48,683 bases of DNA from an uncultured Lachnospiraceae bacterium (GCA_902797185.1 CADBRV010000058.1:1-48683); one strand, 5' to 3'. Shown: positions 22,334 to 30,598, counted from the first letter of the stretch. Program-made: numbers and translations. The notes: a model not told the origin generated them from the letters alone.

Positions 22334-23743
22334 ATGAAGCAGAAATCAACAAAGGGGAACTTCAGCGGCCAGCTGGGGTTCGTCATGGCTGCGGCAGGCA
22401 GCGCGGTAGGTGTCGGGAACATATGGCGTTTCCCGTACCTGGCAGCAAAAGATGGCGGGGGATTATTTCTGGTCGTCTATCTGGTATTGGTTTTCACATT
22501 TGGTTTTACCATGCTGACCAACGATATCTCTGTTGGCCGTAAAACCGGGAAAAGTGCCATCGGCGCTTATGCGTCCATGCGCAAAAACTGGAAATTTTTA
22601 GGCATCCTGACCTTTCTGGTGCCGATCCTGATCATGACTTATTATGCGGTCATCGGCGGATGGATCACCAGGTACATGGTGGTTTACCTGACAGGGGCAG
22701 GACAGAAAGCGGCGGAGGATACGTATTTTACATCCTTTATTACATCGCCGGTTTCTTCTTCCCTGTTCGCCTTGTTCTTTATGATCCTGACTGCGGTCGT
22801 AGTCTACAATGGCGTGGAGGAAGGCATCGAGAAATGCTCTAAATTTATGATGCCGATCCTTATTGTCTTAATTGTCATCATCGCTGTCTATTCCTTGACG
22901 TTGAAGCACACCGACGCGGATGGCACCACACGTACCGGGCTGATGGGCTTTCTGGTTTATTTAAAGCCCAATGTGAAAGGGCTTACGGTAGGAAAGTTCC
23001 TCAGCGTCCTTCTGGATGCCATGAGCCAGCTGTTCTTCTCCTTGAGCGTTTCCATGGGGATCATGATCACGTATGGTTCTTATGTAAAGAAAGACGTGGA
23101 TTTAAACAAGGCAGTCAACCAGATCGAGTTTTTCGATACCCTGGTGGCATTCCTTGCCGGCATGATGATTATCCCGTCGGTCTATGTTTTTTCCGGCTTG
23201 GATGGCATGGGCGCCGGCCCGTCGCTGATGTTTGTGGCACTGCCGAAAGTCTTTGCCCAGATGGGGAAAGCCGGCCCGTTTATGGGTTTTGCCTTTTTCC
23301 TGATGGCGATTTTTGCCACGCTGACCAGCTGTATTTCCGTGCTGGAAGCCAACGTGGCAAACTGCATGGAAGTGTTCCACGCATCCCGTAAGAAGGTCAC
23401 TTCCGTCATGGCGGTCATTTACTGCATCGCCTCTGTGGTGATTTCGCTTGGATACAGCGTCTTCTATTTCGAAGTCAAGCTTCCAAACGGCTCCGTAGGG
23501 CAGCTCCTGGATATCATGGATTACGTCAGCAACAGCTTCATGATGCCGTTCATCGCCTTTTTGTCCTGCATCCTGATTGGCTGGATTATGAAACCGCAGT
23601 GGATTATCAGCGAAATGGAACGGAATGGGGAAAAGTTCCGCAGGAAAAAGATTTACATTGGGATGGTCCGTTACGTGGCCCCGGTGATTTTGTTTGTCCT
23701 GTTCCTGCAGTCGACAGGATTGTTAAACCTGTTTATTAAATAA
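22334..23743 (+). CDS. Sodium-dependent NSS-family symporter (first of a pair)
   Basis: A 469-residue membrane protein of the neurotransmitter:sodium symporter family (LeuT fold), which uses the sodium gradient to import amino acids or amines. The TM1 signature AAAGSAVGVGNIWRFPYL is intact, with the unwound helix segment that binds substrate and sodium, and about 11 hydrophobic segments follow. The ATG at 22334 begins the conserved region; the frame is open 16 codons further upstream without family support. A close relative follows after 15 bases. The substrate cannot be told from the sequence; the nearby chorismate mutase gives a weak hint of aromatic amino acids. Confidence 0.9.
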   Translation: MKQKSTKGNFSGQLGFVMAAAGSAVGVGNIWRFPYLAAKDGGGLFLVVYLVLVFTFGFTMLTNDISVGRKTGKSAIGAYASMRKNWKFLGILTFLVPILIMTYYAVIGGWITRYMVVYLTGAGQKAAEDTYFTSFITSPVSSSLFALFFMILTAVVVYNGVEEGIEKCSKFMMPILIVLIVIIAVYSLTLKHTDADGTTRTGLMGFLVYLKPNVKGLTVGKFLSVLLDAMSQLFFSLSVSMGIMITYGSYVKKDVDLNKAVNQIEFFDTLVAFLAGMMIIPSVYVFSGLDGMGAGPSLMFVALPKVFAQMGKAGPFMGFAFFLMAIFATLTSCISVLEANVANCMEVFHASRKKVTSVMAVIYCIASVVISLGYSVFYFEVKLPNGSVGQLLDIMDYVSNSFMMPFIAFLSCILIGWIMKPQWIISEMERNGEKFRRKKIYIGMVRYVAPVILFVLFLQSTGLLNLFIK

Positions 23744-23758
23744 AAGGGAGAAAGAGAA

Positions 23759-25126
23759 GTGGAGAAGAAACAAAGAAGCAGTTTTTCCGGAAAGCTGGGG
23801 TTTGTCATGGCCGCAGCCGGAAGTGCTGTCGGTTTGGGGAACATTTGGAGGTTCCCGTACCTCTGCGCAAAATATGGCGGAGGGATTTTCCTTGTAATTT
23901 ATATCATCCTGGCTTTGACCTTCGGTTATACTATGATCATGGCGGAGACGGCCCTGGGGCGCCTTACCAGGAAAAGCCCGGCCGGCGCTTTTGAAACTTT
24001 TGGAAAGAAATTTTCCTTAAAATTCGGCGGATGGATCAACTCCATCATCCCGCTGATCATCGTGCCTTATTATTCTGTGATCGGCGGATGGGTGCTGAAA
24101 TACGCGGTGGGATACTGCATGGGACAGGCGGATAAAATGGCAGGGGATGATTACTTCAGCTCCTTTATCGCCTCCGGCCCGCAGTCAGAGATTTATTTCC
24201 TGATTTTTGCAGGTATCACTATGCTGATTATTTTCTGCGGGGTGCAGAACGGGATCGAGCGGGTATCCAAGGTCATGATGCCGATCCTGGTGGTGCTTTC
24301 CATCATTATTTCTGTTTATTCCGTGACAAGGCCTGGTGCGATCGCAGGCGTCAAATACCTGCTGATCCCGAACCCGAAGAACTTCTCCTGGATGACGGTG
24401 GTTACCGCCATGGGGCAGATGTTTTACTCCTTGTCTATCGCCATGGGTATCCTGATTACCTTTGGTTCTTATATGAAGGATGATGTCTCCATTGAAAGTT
24501 CTACGGAAAACGTGGAAGTGTTCGATACGGCCATCGCCCTTCTGGCAGGCTTTATGATCATCCCGGCGGTATTTGCTTATTCCGGCGGCGACCCGAAGAT
24601 CCTGGCAGCAGGGCCGTCCCTGATGTTTATTATCCTGCCGAAGGTATTTGACAGCATGGGGTTTGCCATGCCGGCTGGCATTGCGTTTTTCGTGATGGTG
24701 CTTTTTGCGGCACTGACCAGTTCCATCGCCCTTGGGGAAAGCGTGGTTTCCACTTTTGAGGACCAGTTCCATCTGAGCAGGCGCAAAAGCTCTTCCCTTG
24801 TCACGGTGCTGATGCTTGTCCTGGGTTCCCTGTCCGCTTTAGGATATGGTCCGCTTTCCATGGTCAAGATCCTGGGCATGCAGTTCCTGGATTTATTTGA
24901 CTTCCTGTCGAACTCCGTGATGATGCCCATTGCGGCAAGTGCTACCTGCCTGTTCTGTATTTATGTGATCGGGCTGGACAAGATTTCCGAGGAGATTACC
25001 AAGAACGGTGCTAAGTTCAAACGTAAGAAGACATTTAATTTCATGATTAAGTATCTTTGCATCCCGTTTCTTATGGTCATCCTGGTTTCATCCGTATTGA
25101 ATGCATTCGGTTTGATTTCGATGTAA
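23759..25126 (+). CDS. Sodium-dependent NSS-family symporter (second of a pair)
   Basis: A 455-residue paralogue of the preceding symporter with the signature AAAGSAVGLGNIWRFPYL near residue 20 and about 11 hydrophobic segments. It starts at GTG (23759) with GGGAG upstream, 15 bases after the first gene, so the two are cotranscribed and may differ in substrate or work as alternatives. The stop is directly followed by a copy of the dispersed repeat. Confidence 0.9.
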   Translation: MEKKQRSSFSGKLGFVMAAAGSAVGLGNIWRFPYLCAKYGGGIFLVIYIILALTFGYTMIMAETALGRLTRKSPAGAFETFGKKFSLKFGGWINSIIPLIIVPYYSVIGGWVLKYAVGYCMGQADKMAGDDYFSSFIASGPQSEIYFLIFAGITMLIIFCGVQNGIERVSKVMMPILVVLSIIISVYSVTRPGAIAGVKYLLIPNPKNFSWMTVVTAMGQMFYSLSIAMGILITFGSYMKDDVSIESSTENVEVFDTAIALLAGFMIIPAVFAYSGGDPKILAAGPSLMFIILPKVFDSMGFAMPAGIAFFVMVLFAALTSSIALGESVVSTFEDQFHLSRRKSSSLVTVLMLVLGSLSALGYGPLSMVKILGMQFLDLFDFLSNSVMMPIAASATCLFCIYVIGLDKISEEITKNGAKFKRKKTFNFMIKYLCIPFLMVILVSSVLNAFGLISM

Positions 25127-25264
25127 GGACAGACGCCGCATTCCAAATCGTCCAAAGGAGAGCCACGCCATGAAAGATCACGCTTCGCGTGAGGGCGCGC
25201 CCTGCGTCACCGCCTTGCCAGGCGGTGACATAGGACGATGCGGCTAGTGCATCGCAAGGAATGG
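25127..25264 (+). repeat. Dispersed structured repeat, full A-B-C copy with decayed D
   Basis: It starts right after the NSS stop with GGACAGACGCCGCATTCC. B has inner TCACGC-TTC-GCGTGA. C is a perfect stem, GTCACCGCC with GGCGGTGAC. A closes with GGACGATGCGGC. D is cut off after ATCGCAAGGAAT. It contains the intact small frame at 25170-25247. Confidence 0.85.
25170..25247 (+). CDS. Candidate 25-residue leader peptide inside the repeat
   Basis: ATG at 25170 with AAAGGAG (25154-25160) 9 bases upstream. The frame begins MKDHASREGAPCVTAL and stops at TAG in the A arm, exactly as at 3730-3807. The two frames differ at four codons, all changing the amino acid, so peptide conservation between these copies is weak although start, stop and length are kept. 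Confidence 0.35.
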   Translation: MKDHASREGAPCVTALPGGDIGRCG

Positions 25265-25355
25265 TTTAGACCGCCTGCTGGGGGATCGGATATCCCGCGG
25301 CTGGCGGCCTTGCTGTATCATATAGGTTCGGTGTAAAATCTGGGAAGAGTTAAGA

Positions 25356-25600
25356 AGCCATGCTATTAAAAACACTTTGCAAGCGGAGGCATGGCCTGCC
25401 TCACCGCCTTGCGGGTCGATGACATAGGCGAAAGGAAGGCAGTCTGTTTCAATAACACTTCGTGTGAGAAAAACATCCTGCGTCATCACCTTGCAAAAGG
25501 CGGCATTCATCAAGAAACGCCATGTCATTCATGAATGCACTTTGTGTAGGACAGGCCTTGCGCTATCATCTTTCGGGTAATGACATAAATAAAGGAGAAT
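25356..25600 (+). repeat. Tandem, diverged B/C-module copies before chorismate mutase
   Basis: Three decayed copies lie head to tail on the plus strand at about 25356-25435, 25451-25512 and 25519-25597. The third has an ATG at 25522 and a frame reading ALCVGQALRYHLSGNDINKG, which keeps the L-x-G-x-D-I ending of the leader frames. The codons for K-G-E there are also the AAAGGAG ribosome site (25591-25597) of the chorismate mutase gene. The frame continues to 25647, overlapping that gene. Confidence 0.6.
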
Positions 25601-25603
25601 GCA

Positions 25604-26170
25604 GTGGGCTTAGAGGAAGCAAGGAACCAGATCGACAGCGTGGATGAAGAGATCCGCCCGCTTTTGATGCAGCGGATGGACAGTTCCAAAGAGGTGGCAA
25701 AGGCAAAATTTGCTTCTGGGGACCGCAGGATCTACCGTGCGGACCGGGAACAGGAGATCCTGGAGCGGGTAGGCAAAGAAGTGCCGCAGGACCGCAGGGC
25801 GGAGTACCTGGCAGTGGTCCGGAAAGTCATGGAGACCAGCCGCATGTACCAGTACGGCCTGTTTTTCGACTGGGACCCGTCTGTATTTGACAGCCTGGTG
25901 GAGGGAGTTTCCCTGCCGGCCCATTCCGAAAAAGTTTCTTTGGTTTTAACAAGGCCCAATGTCCCCAATGCCATGTCTTCGATTTTGAGCATGGTGGGAG
26001 ATTATGGTTACAACATGGAGCGGATGGAACTGCTTAAAGAGGACCAGGAGCATTCCAGCGTAACATTCAAGCTGATGATTTTGGGAGACCTCTCCAAGGT
26101 GAATATGAAAAAACTGATGTACCAGCTTTCTATGGAGAGCCGGAATTTCAAAATCCTTTCGGTAGAGTAG
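25604..26170 (+). CDS. Chorismate mutase with C-terminal ACT domain
   Basis: A 188-residue protein. Residues 1-90 are an AroQ-type chorismate mutase (EARNQIDSVDEEIRPLLMQRMDSSKEVAKAKF, with the Arg and Lys residues that hold chorismate). Residues about 108-188 are an ACT domain (VSLVLTRPNVPNAMSSILSMVGDYGYNMERMELL), which usually binds an amino acid for feedback control. The reaction is chorismate to prephenate for Phe/Tyr synthesis. In P-proteins the two domains flank a prephenate dehydratase domain, which is absent here. The start is GTG with AAAGGAG 6 bases before it. The leader consists of diverged repeat copies. Confidence 0.88.
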   Translation: MGLEEARNQIDSVDEEIRPLLMQRMDSSKEVAKAKFASGDRRIYRADREQEILERVGKEVPQDRRAEYLAVVRKVMETSRMYQYGLFFDWDPSVFDSLVEGVSLPAHSEKVSLVLTRPNVPNAMSSILSMVGDYGYNMERMELLKEDQEHSSVTFKLMILGDLSKVNMKKLMYQLSMESRNFKILSVE

Positions 26171-26183
26171 GGGAGATGTGCAT

Positions 26184-27398
26184 ATGAAACGGAAAACACT
26201 GATGCAGATCGGCCTGATCCTGGCAGCTATTTTGTTTATTGCCGGAGTGGTTGCTTCCGGCGGCGGGAAGGCTGCCTATTTTTCAGTTGCAGCCCTGCTG
26301 TTTTTCCTCTCCCTGCGGCTGATGCTGGAAGAAGGGGGAGACAGCGGCAGGTACGATTATAACAAATTAGAGAAGATGGTCGCGGATGCCATTGGCAGCC
26401 ATGAAAAAGAAAAGGAAAAGCTGGAAGGGTTTACGGATGACCCGGACAGTTTCGCCCCGGTACAGGAAGTCGTCCCCCTGGAAAATTTCACTCTCCTGGT
26501 GGTTTTCCAGAATGGGGTCATCAAGACTTATGACATCCATAAAACCATGCGCAAGCACAACGAGCTGAAACTCCTTTTAGCTCATCCGGACCTTTTTAAA
26601 AACGTCCAGGTGTCCTTAGGCGGGTACCGGCTGGATTGGACCGGCAGGATCGCCCTGGCTGCGGATGAAATCTGGCTCCATGGGGAGCGTTACCAGCGCC
26701 CATCCGTCGTAAGGGAAAAGGAACGGGAAAAAGAACAGCAGGAGATGCAGGAAAAAGCTGCGAAAGAAGCCGGAAATCCTGACGGTGCTTCGGAAGCTGG
26801 TTTCCGGGATCCTGAAGGGGATCATTTCCGGCAGCGTCCGGAAGGGACAGAAATACCGGAAGAGGGTGGAAATCCCGGCAGTGTGGGCGGTGGTGCCAAG
26901 GATGTAGCAGGGCAGCCTGCCGCGGGAGCATACCAGCCAGGTACAGGCCAGCCGGCAGCAGGCGCAGCCCAGGCAGAAGCAGGCAAGCTGGCAGCACAGA
27001 AGATGCCGGGATCTCATGGAGCCCCACAGGTTGAGGAGCCATCGCAGGCAGTAGAAACTGCACAGGCAGAGGAAACACGGCAGCCGGAAGATGCTGCGCA
27101 GGAACAGCAGGGTGCCAGGCCCCATAGCACGTCGGAAGCCCGGAATGCAGCAGAAGCACAGAGTGCAGCAGAAGCCAATAGTATGGCAGAATGGCAGGAC
27201 GCTGGAACAGGCCGGCAGGCACCAGAAAGCCAGCAGGTACCAGCAGGCCGGCAGGCACCAGAAGACCAGCAGGTACCAGCAGGCCAGTCGTCATCCGAAA
27301 GCCGGCCGGTATCATCTGCCCAGCTGGAAAGTGATTCCCAGAAAGAAAAAGAAGAGGAGGGACCTACCATCATCCCTCCGTATCATGGATATGAATAA
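26184..27398 (+). CDS. Membrane-anchored DUF2442-like protein with long repetitive tail
   Basis: A 404-residue protein. Two hydrophobic segments (about residues 8-27 and 30-46) anchor it, a charged linker follows, and then a domain at about 97-165 (PLENFTLLVVFQNGVIKTYDI ... HPDLFKNVQVSLGGYRLDW ... DEIWLHG) that resembles DUF2442. DUF2442 proteins are normally small, soluble and often near toxin-antitoxin genes, so this fusion is unusual. Residues about 185-404 are low complexity, rich in Ala, Gln, Glu, Gly and Pro, with 12-residue repeats such as GRQAPESQQVPA and GRQAPEDQQVPA near the end. ATG at 26184 has GGGGAG 8 bases upstream; a GTG at 26178 is an alternative. Function unknown. Confidence 0.75.
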   Translation: MKRKTLMQIGLILAAILFIAGVVASGGGKAAYFSVAALLFFLSLRLMLEEGGDSGRYDYNKLEKMVADAIGSHEKEKEKLEGFTDDPDSFAPVQEVVPLENFTLLVVFQNGVIKTYDIHKTMRKHNELKLLLAHPDLFKNVQVSLGGYRLDWTGRIALAADEIWLHGERYQRPSVVREKEREKEQQEMQEKAAKEAGNPDGASEAGFRDPEGDHFRQRPEGTEIPEEGGNPGSVGGGAKDVAGQPAAGAYQPGTGQPAAGAAQAEAGKLAAQKMPGSHGAPQVEEPSQAVETAQAEETRQPEDAAQEQQGARPHSTSEARNAAEAQSAAEANSMAEWQDAGTGRQAPESQQVPAGRQAPEDQQVPAGQSSSESRPVSSAQLESDSQKEKEEEGPTIIPPYHGYE

Positions 27399-27428
27399 GG
27401 CTGCAGACGGTCGAGCGGCAGTGATATC

Positions 27429-27465
27429 AAAAAAGGACGGTACCATCCGGTATCGTCCTTTTTGA
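27429..27465 (+). terminator. Terminator after the DUF2442-like gene
   Basis: AAAAAAGGACGGTACC pairs with GGTATCGTCCTTTTT around a short loop, giving a symmetric A-stem-T structure that can act for both this gene and the convergent adenosylhomocysteinase gene. Confidence 0.75.
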
Positions 27466-27486
27466 AATAGTATTGTTTGTCTAAAA

Positions 27487-28734
27487 TTACAGCCCCCTGT
27501 TTAAGTAAGCTTCCTGCTCCAGGGTAAGGTGGTCGATTTCCTTTCCAAGGAATTTGAGCTTTCGCTGTGCCACCTCCAGGTCGACCTCCCTGGGCACGTC
27601 GATCAGCACCTGGTCCAGTTTTCCCTGGTTCTGCACCAGGTAGCGGGCGCTTAAAGCCTGGATCGCAAAGCTCATGTCCATGATTTCGGCGGGATGCCCG
27701 TCTCCTGCTGCCAGGTTTACCAGCCTGCCTTCAGCAAGGACATAGATCCGGCGTCCTTCTTCGATCGTATATCCCATGATATTTTTCCGCTCTTCAGAAA
27801 TATCGGTAGCGATCTGGCGCAGGTTTTCCATATCCACTTCACAGTCAAAATGCCCTGCGTTGGCGAGGATGGCGCCGTTTTTCATCTTCCGGAAGTGCTG
27901 TTCGGTGATGACCTTGTTGCATCCGGTGACGGTGATGAAGAAGTCGCCTACTTTTGCGGCTTCTTCCATAGGCATGACATCGTAGCCGTCCATGACTGCT
28001 TCAATGGCCTTGATGGGGTCAATCTCGGTGACGATGACCCGGGCTCCTAAAGCTTTTGCCCTCATGGAAACGCCTTTACCGCACCATCCGTAACCTGCTA
28101 CGACGACGATCTTGCCGGCCACGATCAGGTTTGTGGTACGGTTGATGCCGTCCCAGACAGACTGGCCGGTACCATAGCGGTTGTCAAACAGATGCTTGCA
28201 GTCCGCGTTGTTGACCAGTACCATGGGGAATTTCAATTCATTTGCTTTTGCCATGGCTTTCAGGCGGATAATGCCGGTCGTGGTTTCCTCGCATCCTCCG
28301 ATTACTCCCGGGATCTTGTCCTGGTACACGGTATGCATCATGTGCACCAGGTCGCCGCCATCATCGATGATGATCTGGGGCCCATTTTCGAGGACGCGGG
28401 AGATGTGGCGGTCATATTCCTCGGGCGTAGTCCCATGCCATGCATAAACATGAAGACCTTCTGCTGCTAAAGCGGCAGCTACATCGTCCTGGGTGGACAG
28501 GGGGTTGCTGCCGGTGATATACATCTCGGCGCCGCCTGCAGCAAGGACTTTGCAAAGGTATGCGGTCTTGGCTTCCAAGTGTACGGAAAGGGCGATGCGG
28601 ATGCCTTTAAAAGGCTGTTCTTTTTTAAAGTCTTCTTCCAAAGAACGCAGCAGCGGGCAGTTTTTCTTTACCCAGCTGATTTTATGATCGCCGGAAGGCG
28701 CAAGGGAAATATCCCGGATTTCATAATCTGTCAT
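27487..28734 (-). CDS. ahcY: S-adenosylhomocysteine hydrolase
   Basis: A 415-residue NAD-dependent enzyme that reversibly splits S-adenosylhomocysteine into adenosine and homocysteine. Recognised segments are GIRIALSVHLEAKTAYL near residue 39, ITGSNPLSTQDDVAAAL, the NAD-binding motif VAGYGWCGKGVSMRAKALGA (about 212-231) and a C-terminal end with Tyr near the NAD site. The length suits the shorter bacterial and archaeal form. The ATG at 28734 has AAAGGAG upstream; the frame extends 57 codons further but without family support. No other methionine-cycle gene is adjacent. A promoter candidate lies at 28968-28995. Confidence 0.92.
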   Translation of the reverse strand: MTDYEIRDISLAPSGDHKISWVKKNCPLLRSLEEDFKKEQPFKGIRIALSVHLEAKTAYLCKVLAAGGAEMYITGSNPLSTQDDVAAALAAEGLHVYAWHGTTPEEYDRHISRVLENGPQIIIDDGGDLVHMMHTVYQDKIPGVIGGCEETTTGIIRLKAMAKANELKFPMVLVNNADCKHLFDNRYGTGQSVWDGINRTTNLIVAGKIVVVAGYGWCGKGVSMRAKALGARVIVTEIDPIKAIEAVMDGYDVMPMEEAAKVGDFFITVTGCNKVITEQHFRKMKNGAILANAGHFDCEVDMENLRQIATDISEERKNIMGYTIEEGRRIYVLAEGRLVNLAAGDGHPAEIMDMSFAIQALSARYLVQNQGKLDQVLIDVPREVDLEVAQRKLKFLGKEIDHLTLEQEAYLNRGL

Positions 28735-28936
28735 CTTGTCTCCTTTGGTAAAATGGTTCTGAAAATAGATACTGGCGTGGATGCTCCGAAACGGCCGCCG
28801 GCAGTGGAAACCGGAACGGGTATCCACGGTGGGGATCCGTAAAGCAGATCCTGTATCAATCCTTTTGAAACATAACTTCTTTATATAGGAAAAACGATAT
28901 TCCATACGGGTGAAATTATAGGAAAGTCGGTTTCCC

Positions 28937-28965
28937 TTGTCAATGATTCCTGAAAACGATATACT
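28937..28965 (+). promoter_or_regulatory. Promoter of the TPR lipoprotein gene
   Basis: TTGTCA (28937-28942), 17 bases, TATACT (28960-28965). The transcript would begin near 28972 and carry the repeat copy in its 185-base leader. Confidence 0.7.
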
Positions 28966-28967
28966 CT

Positions 28968-28995
28968 AGTATATGTGTCCTGCTTTGCGTCTCAA
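28968..28995 (-). promoter_or_regulatory. Possible promoter for adenosylhomocysteinase, back-to-back with the previous one
   Basis: Minus strand TTGAGA (28990-28995), 16 bases, TATACT (28968-28973). Together with the plus-strand -10 it makes the palindrome ATATAC-TCTA-GTATAT, so the two start regions face each other. Confidence 0.45.
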
Positions 28996-29050
28996 TAGGG
29001 AAGCGGGCATTTTGCAGCCCGGGTGGGTGCGTCCATTTGGCGTCCCGATA

Positions 29051-29139
29051 GGGAGGCTGCCATGAAACATCCCGTAAAGGATGCGGCTCGTACATCGTAG
29101 GGGATCCTCCCGCTGGAGCGGGATCCCTCCTTACGATAT
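29051..29139 (+). repeat. Dispersed structured repeat, shortened B plus full D
   Basis: A reduced B-like hairpin keeps the ATGAAA motif (29062) with stem CATCC-CGTAAA-GGATG. The A arm GGATGCGGCT and a full D hairpin follow (29094-29137), with arms ATCGTAGGGG and CTCCTTACGAT; the A-to-G change still pairs as G-U. A 12-codon frame (MKHPVKDAARTS) with GGGAGG upstream ends at the TAG at 29098. CCTCC (29126-29130) in D can pair with GGAGG (29145-29149), the ribosome site of the next gene. Confidence 0.7.
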
Positions 29140-29157
29140 GAATTGGAGGAAAAGAGC

Positions 29158-30027
29158 TTGAATAAGAAAAAAGGATTCATCCTGGTTGCTTTGATGCTGG
29201 TTCTGTGCTGCCTTCTGACAGGGTGCACGTCCCATGGCAAAAAGATGGAAAAGGAATACCGGGAGCAGGGGATCCAGCTGATGGATGCCGGCAAATATAA
29301 AGAAGCCGCAAAGATGTTCCAGGTAGCTCTGGACCAGTCTTATGAGGGCATGGACGACCTGGACATGGACATCGCTTATTATAAAGCTGCCGCCCTTTAC
29401 AAGGCGGGCGAAAGCGCTGACGCCATCGAAGCATACCAGAATATCATTGACTATAACAGCAAGGACTGGAAGTCTTATTATATCCAGGGCACGCTGTACC
29501 TGGATATGGGCAATACTGCCTCCGCGGACGCGGATTACAAAGCCGCTGCCGTATACAATCCCTCGGATTATGACATGTTTATCCAGATGTACCTCAATGA
29601 GAGTGAAAAAGGCAATACGGACCAGGCGCAGTCATATTTGTCCTCTGCCCTTAAGATTGGCGGCAGTGACGGGGAATCCCTGTGCAAGCAGGGTGAGATC
29701 GAATATCTGCTGGGAGATCATGACAAGGCAAAGGACCTTTTGACCCAGGCAGTCAGTGCGGGAAATTCGGAAGCGCTTCTGTATCTGACCCAGGTATGTA
29801 TTGAACAGGGCGATTATGACAGCGCGCTGAACTATGTGCAGCAGGGCATCAGCGACACCAGCGGCGACAGCAGCACTTTGGAACAGCAGTTTGAATTTGC
29901 CAAGGTGGTGGTTTATGAACGCAAGGGTGACTGGACCACGGCAAAGAGCCTGATCGCTTCTTATCTGGACAAATATCCGGATGACACGCAGGCACAGAAG
30001 GAAAATATCTTTATTCAATCTAGGTGA
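29158..30027 (+). CDS. TPR-repeat lipoprotein
   Basis: A 289-residue secreted lipoprotein. The N-terminus has a basic start, a hydrophobic stretch and the lipobox LLTGC (Cys about residue 23), so it should be anchored to the outer face of the membrane. The rest is a chain of tetratricopeptide-like helix pairs (for example AGKYKEAAKMFQVALDQSYE, AGESADAIEAYQNIIDYN, LGDHDKAKDLLTQAVSAG, QGDYDSALNYVQQGISD) that usually form a protein-binding scaffold. The start is TTG with GGAGG 8 bases upstream. The NUDIX gene follows after 4 bases. Partner unknown. Confidence 0.85.
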   Translation: MNKKKGFILVALMLVLCCLLTGCTSHGKKMEKEYREQGIQLMDAGKYKEAAKMFQVALDQSYEGMDDLDMDIAYYKAAALYKAGESADAIEAYQNIIDYNSKDWKSYYIQGTLYLDMGNTASADADYKAAAVYNPSDYDMFIQMYLNESEKGNTDQAQSYLSSALKIGGSDGESLCKQGEIEYLLGDHDKAKDLLTQAVSAGNSEALLYLTQVCIEQGDYDSALNYVQQGISDTSGDSSTLEQQFEFAKVVVYERKGDWTTAKSLIASYLDKYPDDTQAQKENIFIQSR

Positions 30028-30031
30028 CACA

Positions 30032-30535
30032 ATGGAATACTGGGACATCTATGACCGGGATAAAAAACCGACCGGCCGTACCATGAAAAAGAATGACTGG
30101 ATCTTGAAAGACGGGGAGTACCACCTGACCGTATTGGGCGTGGTCTGCACCCCGGACCATAAATTTTTGATTACCAAACGGGTGGATACAAAACCATGGG
30201 CCCCGGGCTGGTGGGAAGTATCCGGCGGCGGCTGCAAGGCAGGGGAGACCTCCCGCCAGGCGGTAAACCGGGAAGTAAAAGAAGAAACCGGGCTGGACGT
30301 TTCCAACGCCCAGGGTGGGTACCTGTTTACCTACAAGCGGGAAAATCCTGGCGAGGGCGATAATTATTTTGTAGACGTTTACCGTTTTATTGTCGATTTT
30401 TCGAAGGAAGACCTGCATTTCCAGCAGGCGGAAATCGCCGGATGGAAGGTTGCGGATGTACAGGAGATCGAAAAGATCGCCAAAGAAGGAAAGTTCCTGC
30501 ATTATGACAGTATCCGGCAGGTGTTTGAATTTTAA
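30032..30535 (+). CDS. NUDIX hydrolase
   Basis: A 167-residue enzyme with a complete NUDIX box: GGGCKAGETSRQAVNREVKEETG, that is G-x5-E-x7-REVxEExG, which binds the metal and a diphosphate substrate. The N-terminus WDIYDRDKKPTGRTM resembles the isopentenyl-diphosphate isomerase-like branch of the superfamily, but in Clostridia such proteins are usually general nucleoside- or sugar-diphosphate hydrolases. The start at 30032 is 4 bases after the lipoprotein stop, so the genes are coupled. Substrate not determined. Confidence 0.88.
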   Translation: MEYWDIYDRDKKPTGRTMKKNDWILKDGEYHLTVLGVVCTPDHKFLITKRVDTKPWAPGWWEVSGGGCKAGETSRQAVNREVKEETGLDVSNAQGGYLFTYKRENPGEGDNYFVDVYRFIVDFSKEDLHFQQAEIAGWKVADVQEIEKIAKEGKFLHYDSIRQVFEF

Positions 30536-30560
30536 TTGATCAAGAAGGACACAGCAGGAT

Positions 30561-30574
30561 ATTCCTTACGATAT
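30561..30574 (+). repeat. Fragment of the repeat D module before hflX
   Basis: ATTCCTTACGATATA matches the 3' end of hairpin D. It lies 25 bases before the hflX start, with GGGAG (30580-30584) just after it. The rest of the element is absent, and the fragment could be chance. Confidence 0.35.
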
Positions 30575-30598
30575 AATTAGGGAGATAACAGGCCAGGC

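Noticed and set aside
25127-25600. CRISPR array
   Set aside because: The repeated units are diverged, contain hairpins and a reading frame, and lack constant repeat length and unique spacers.
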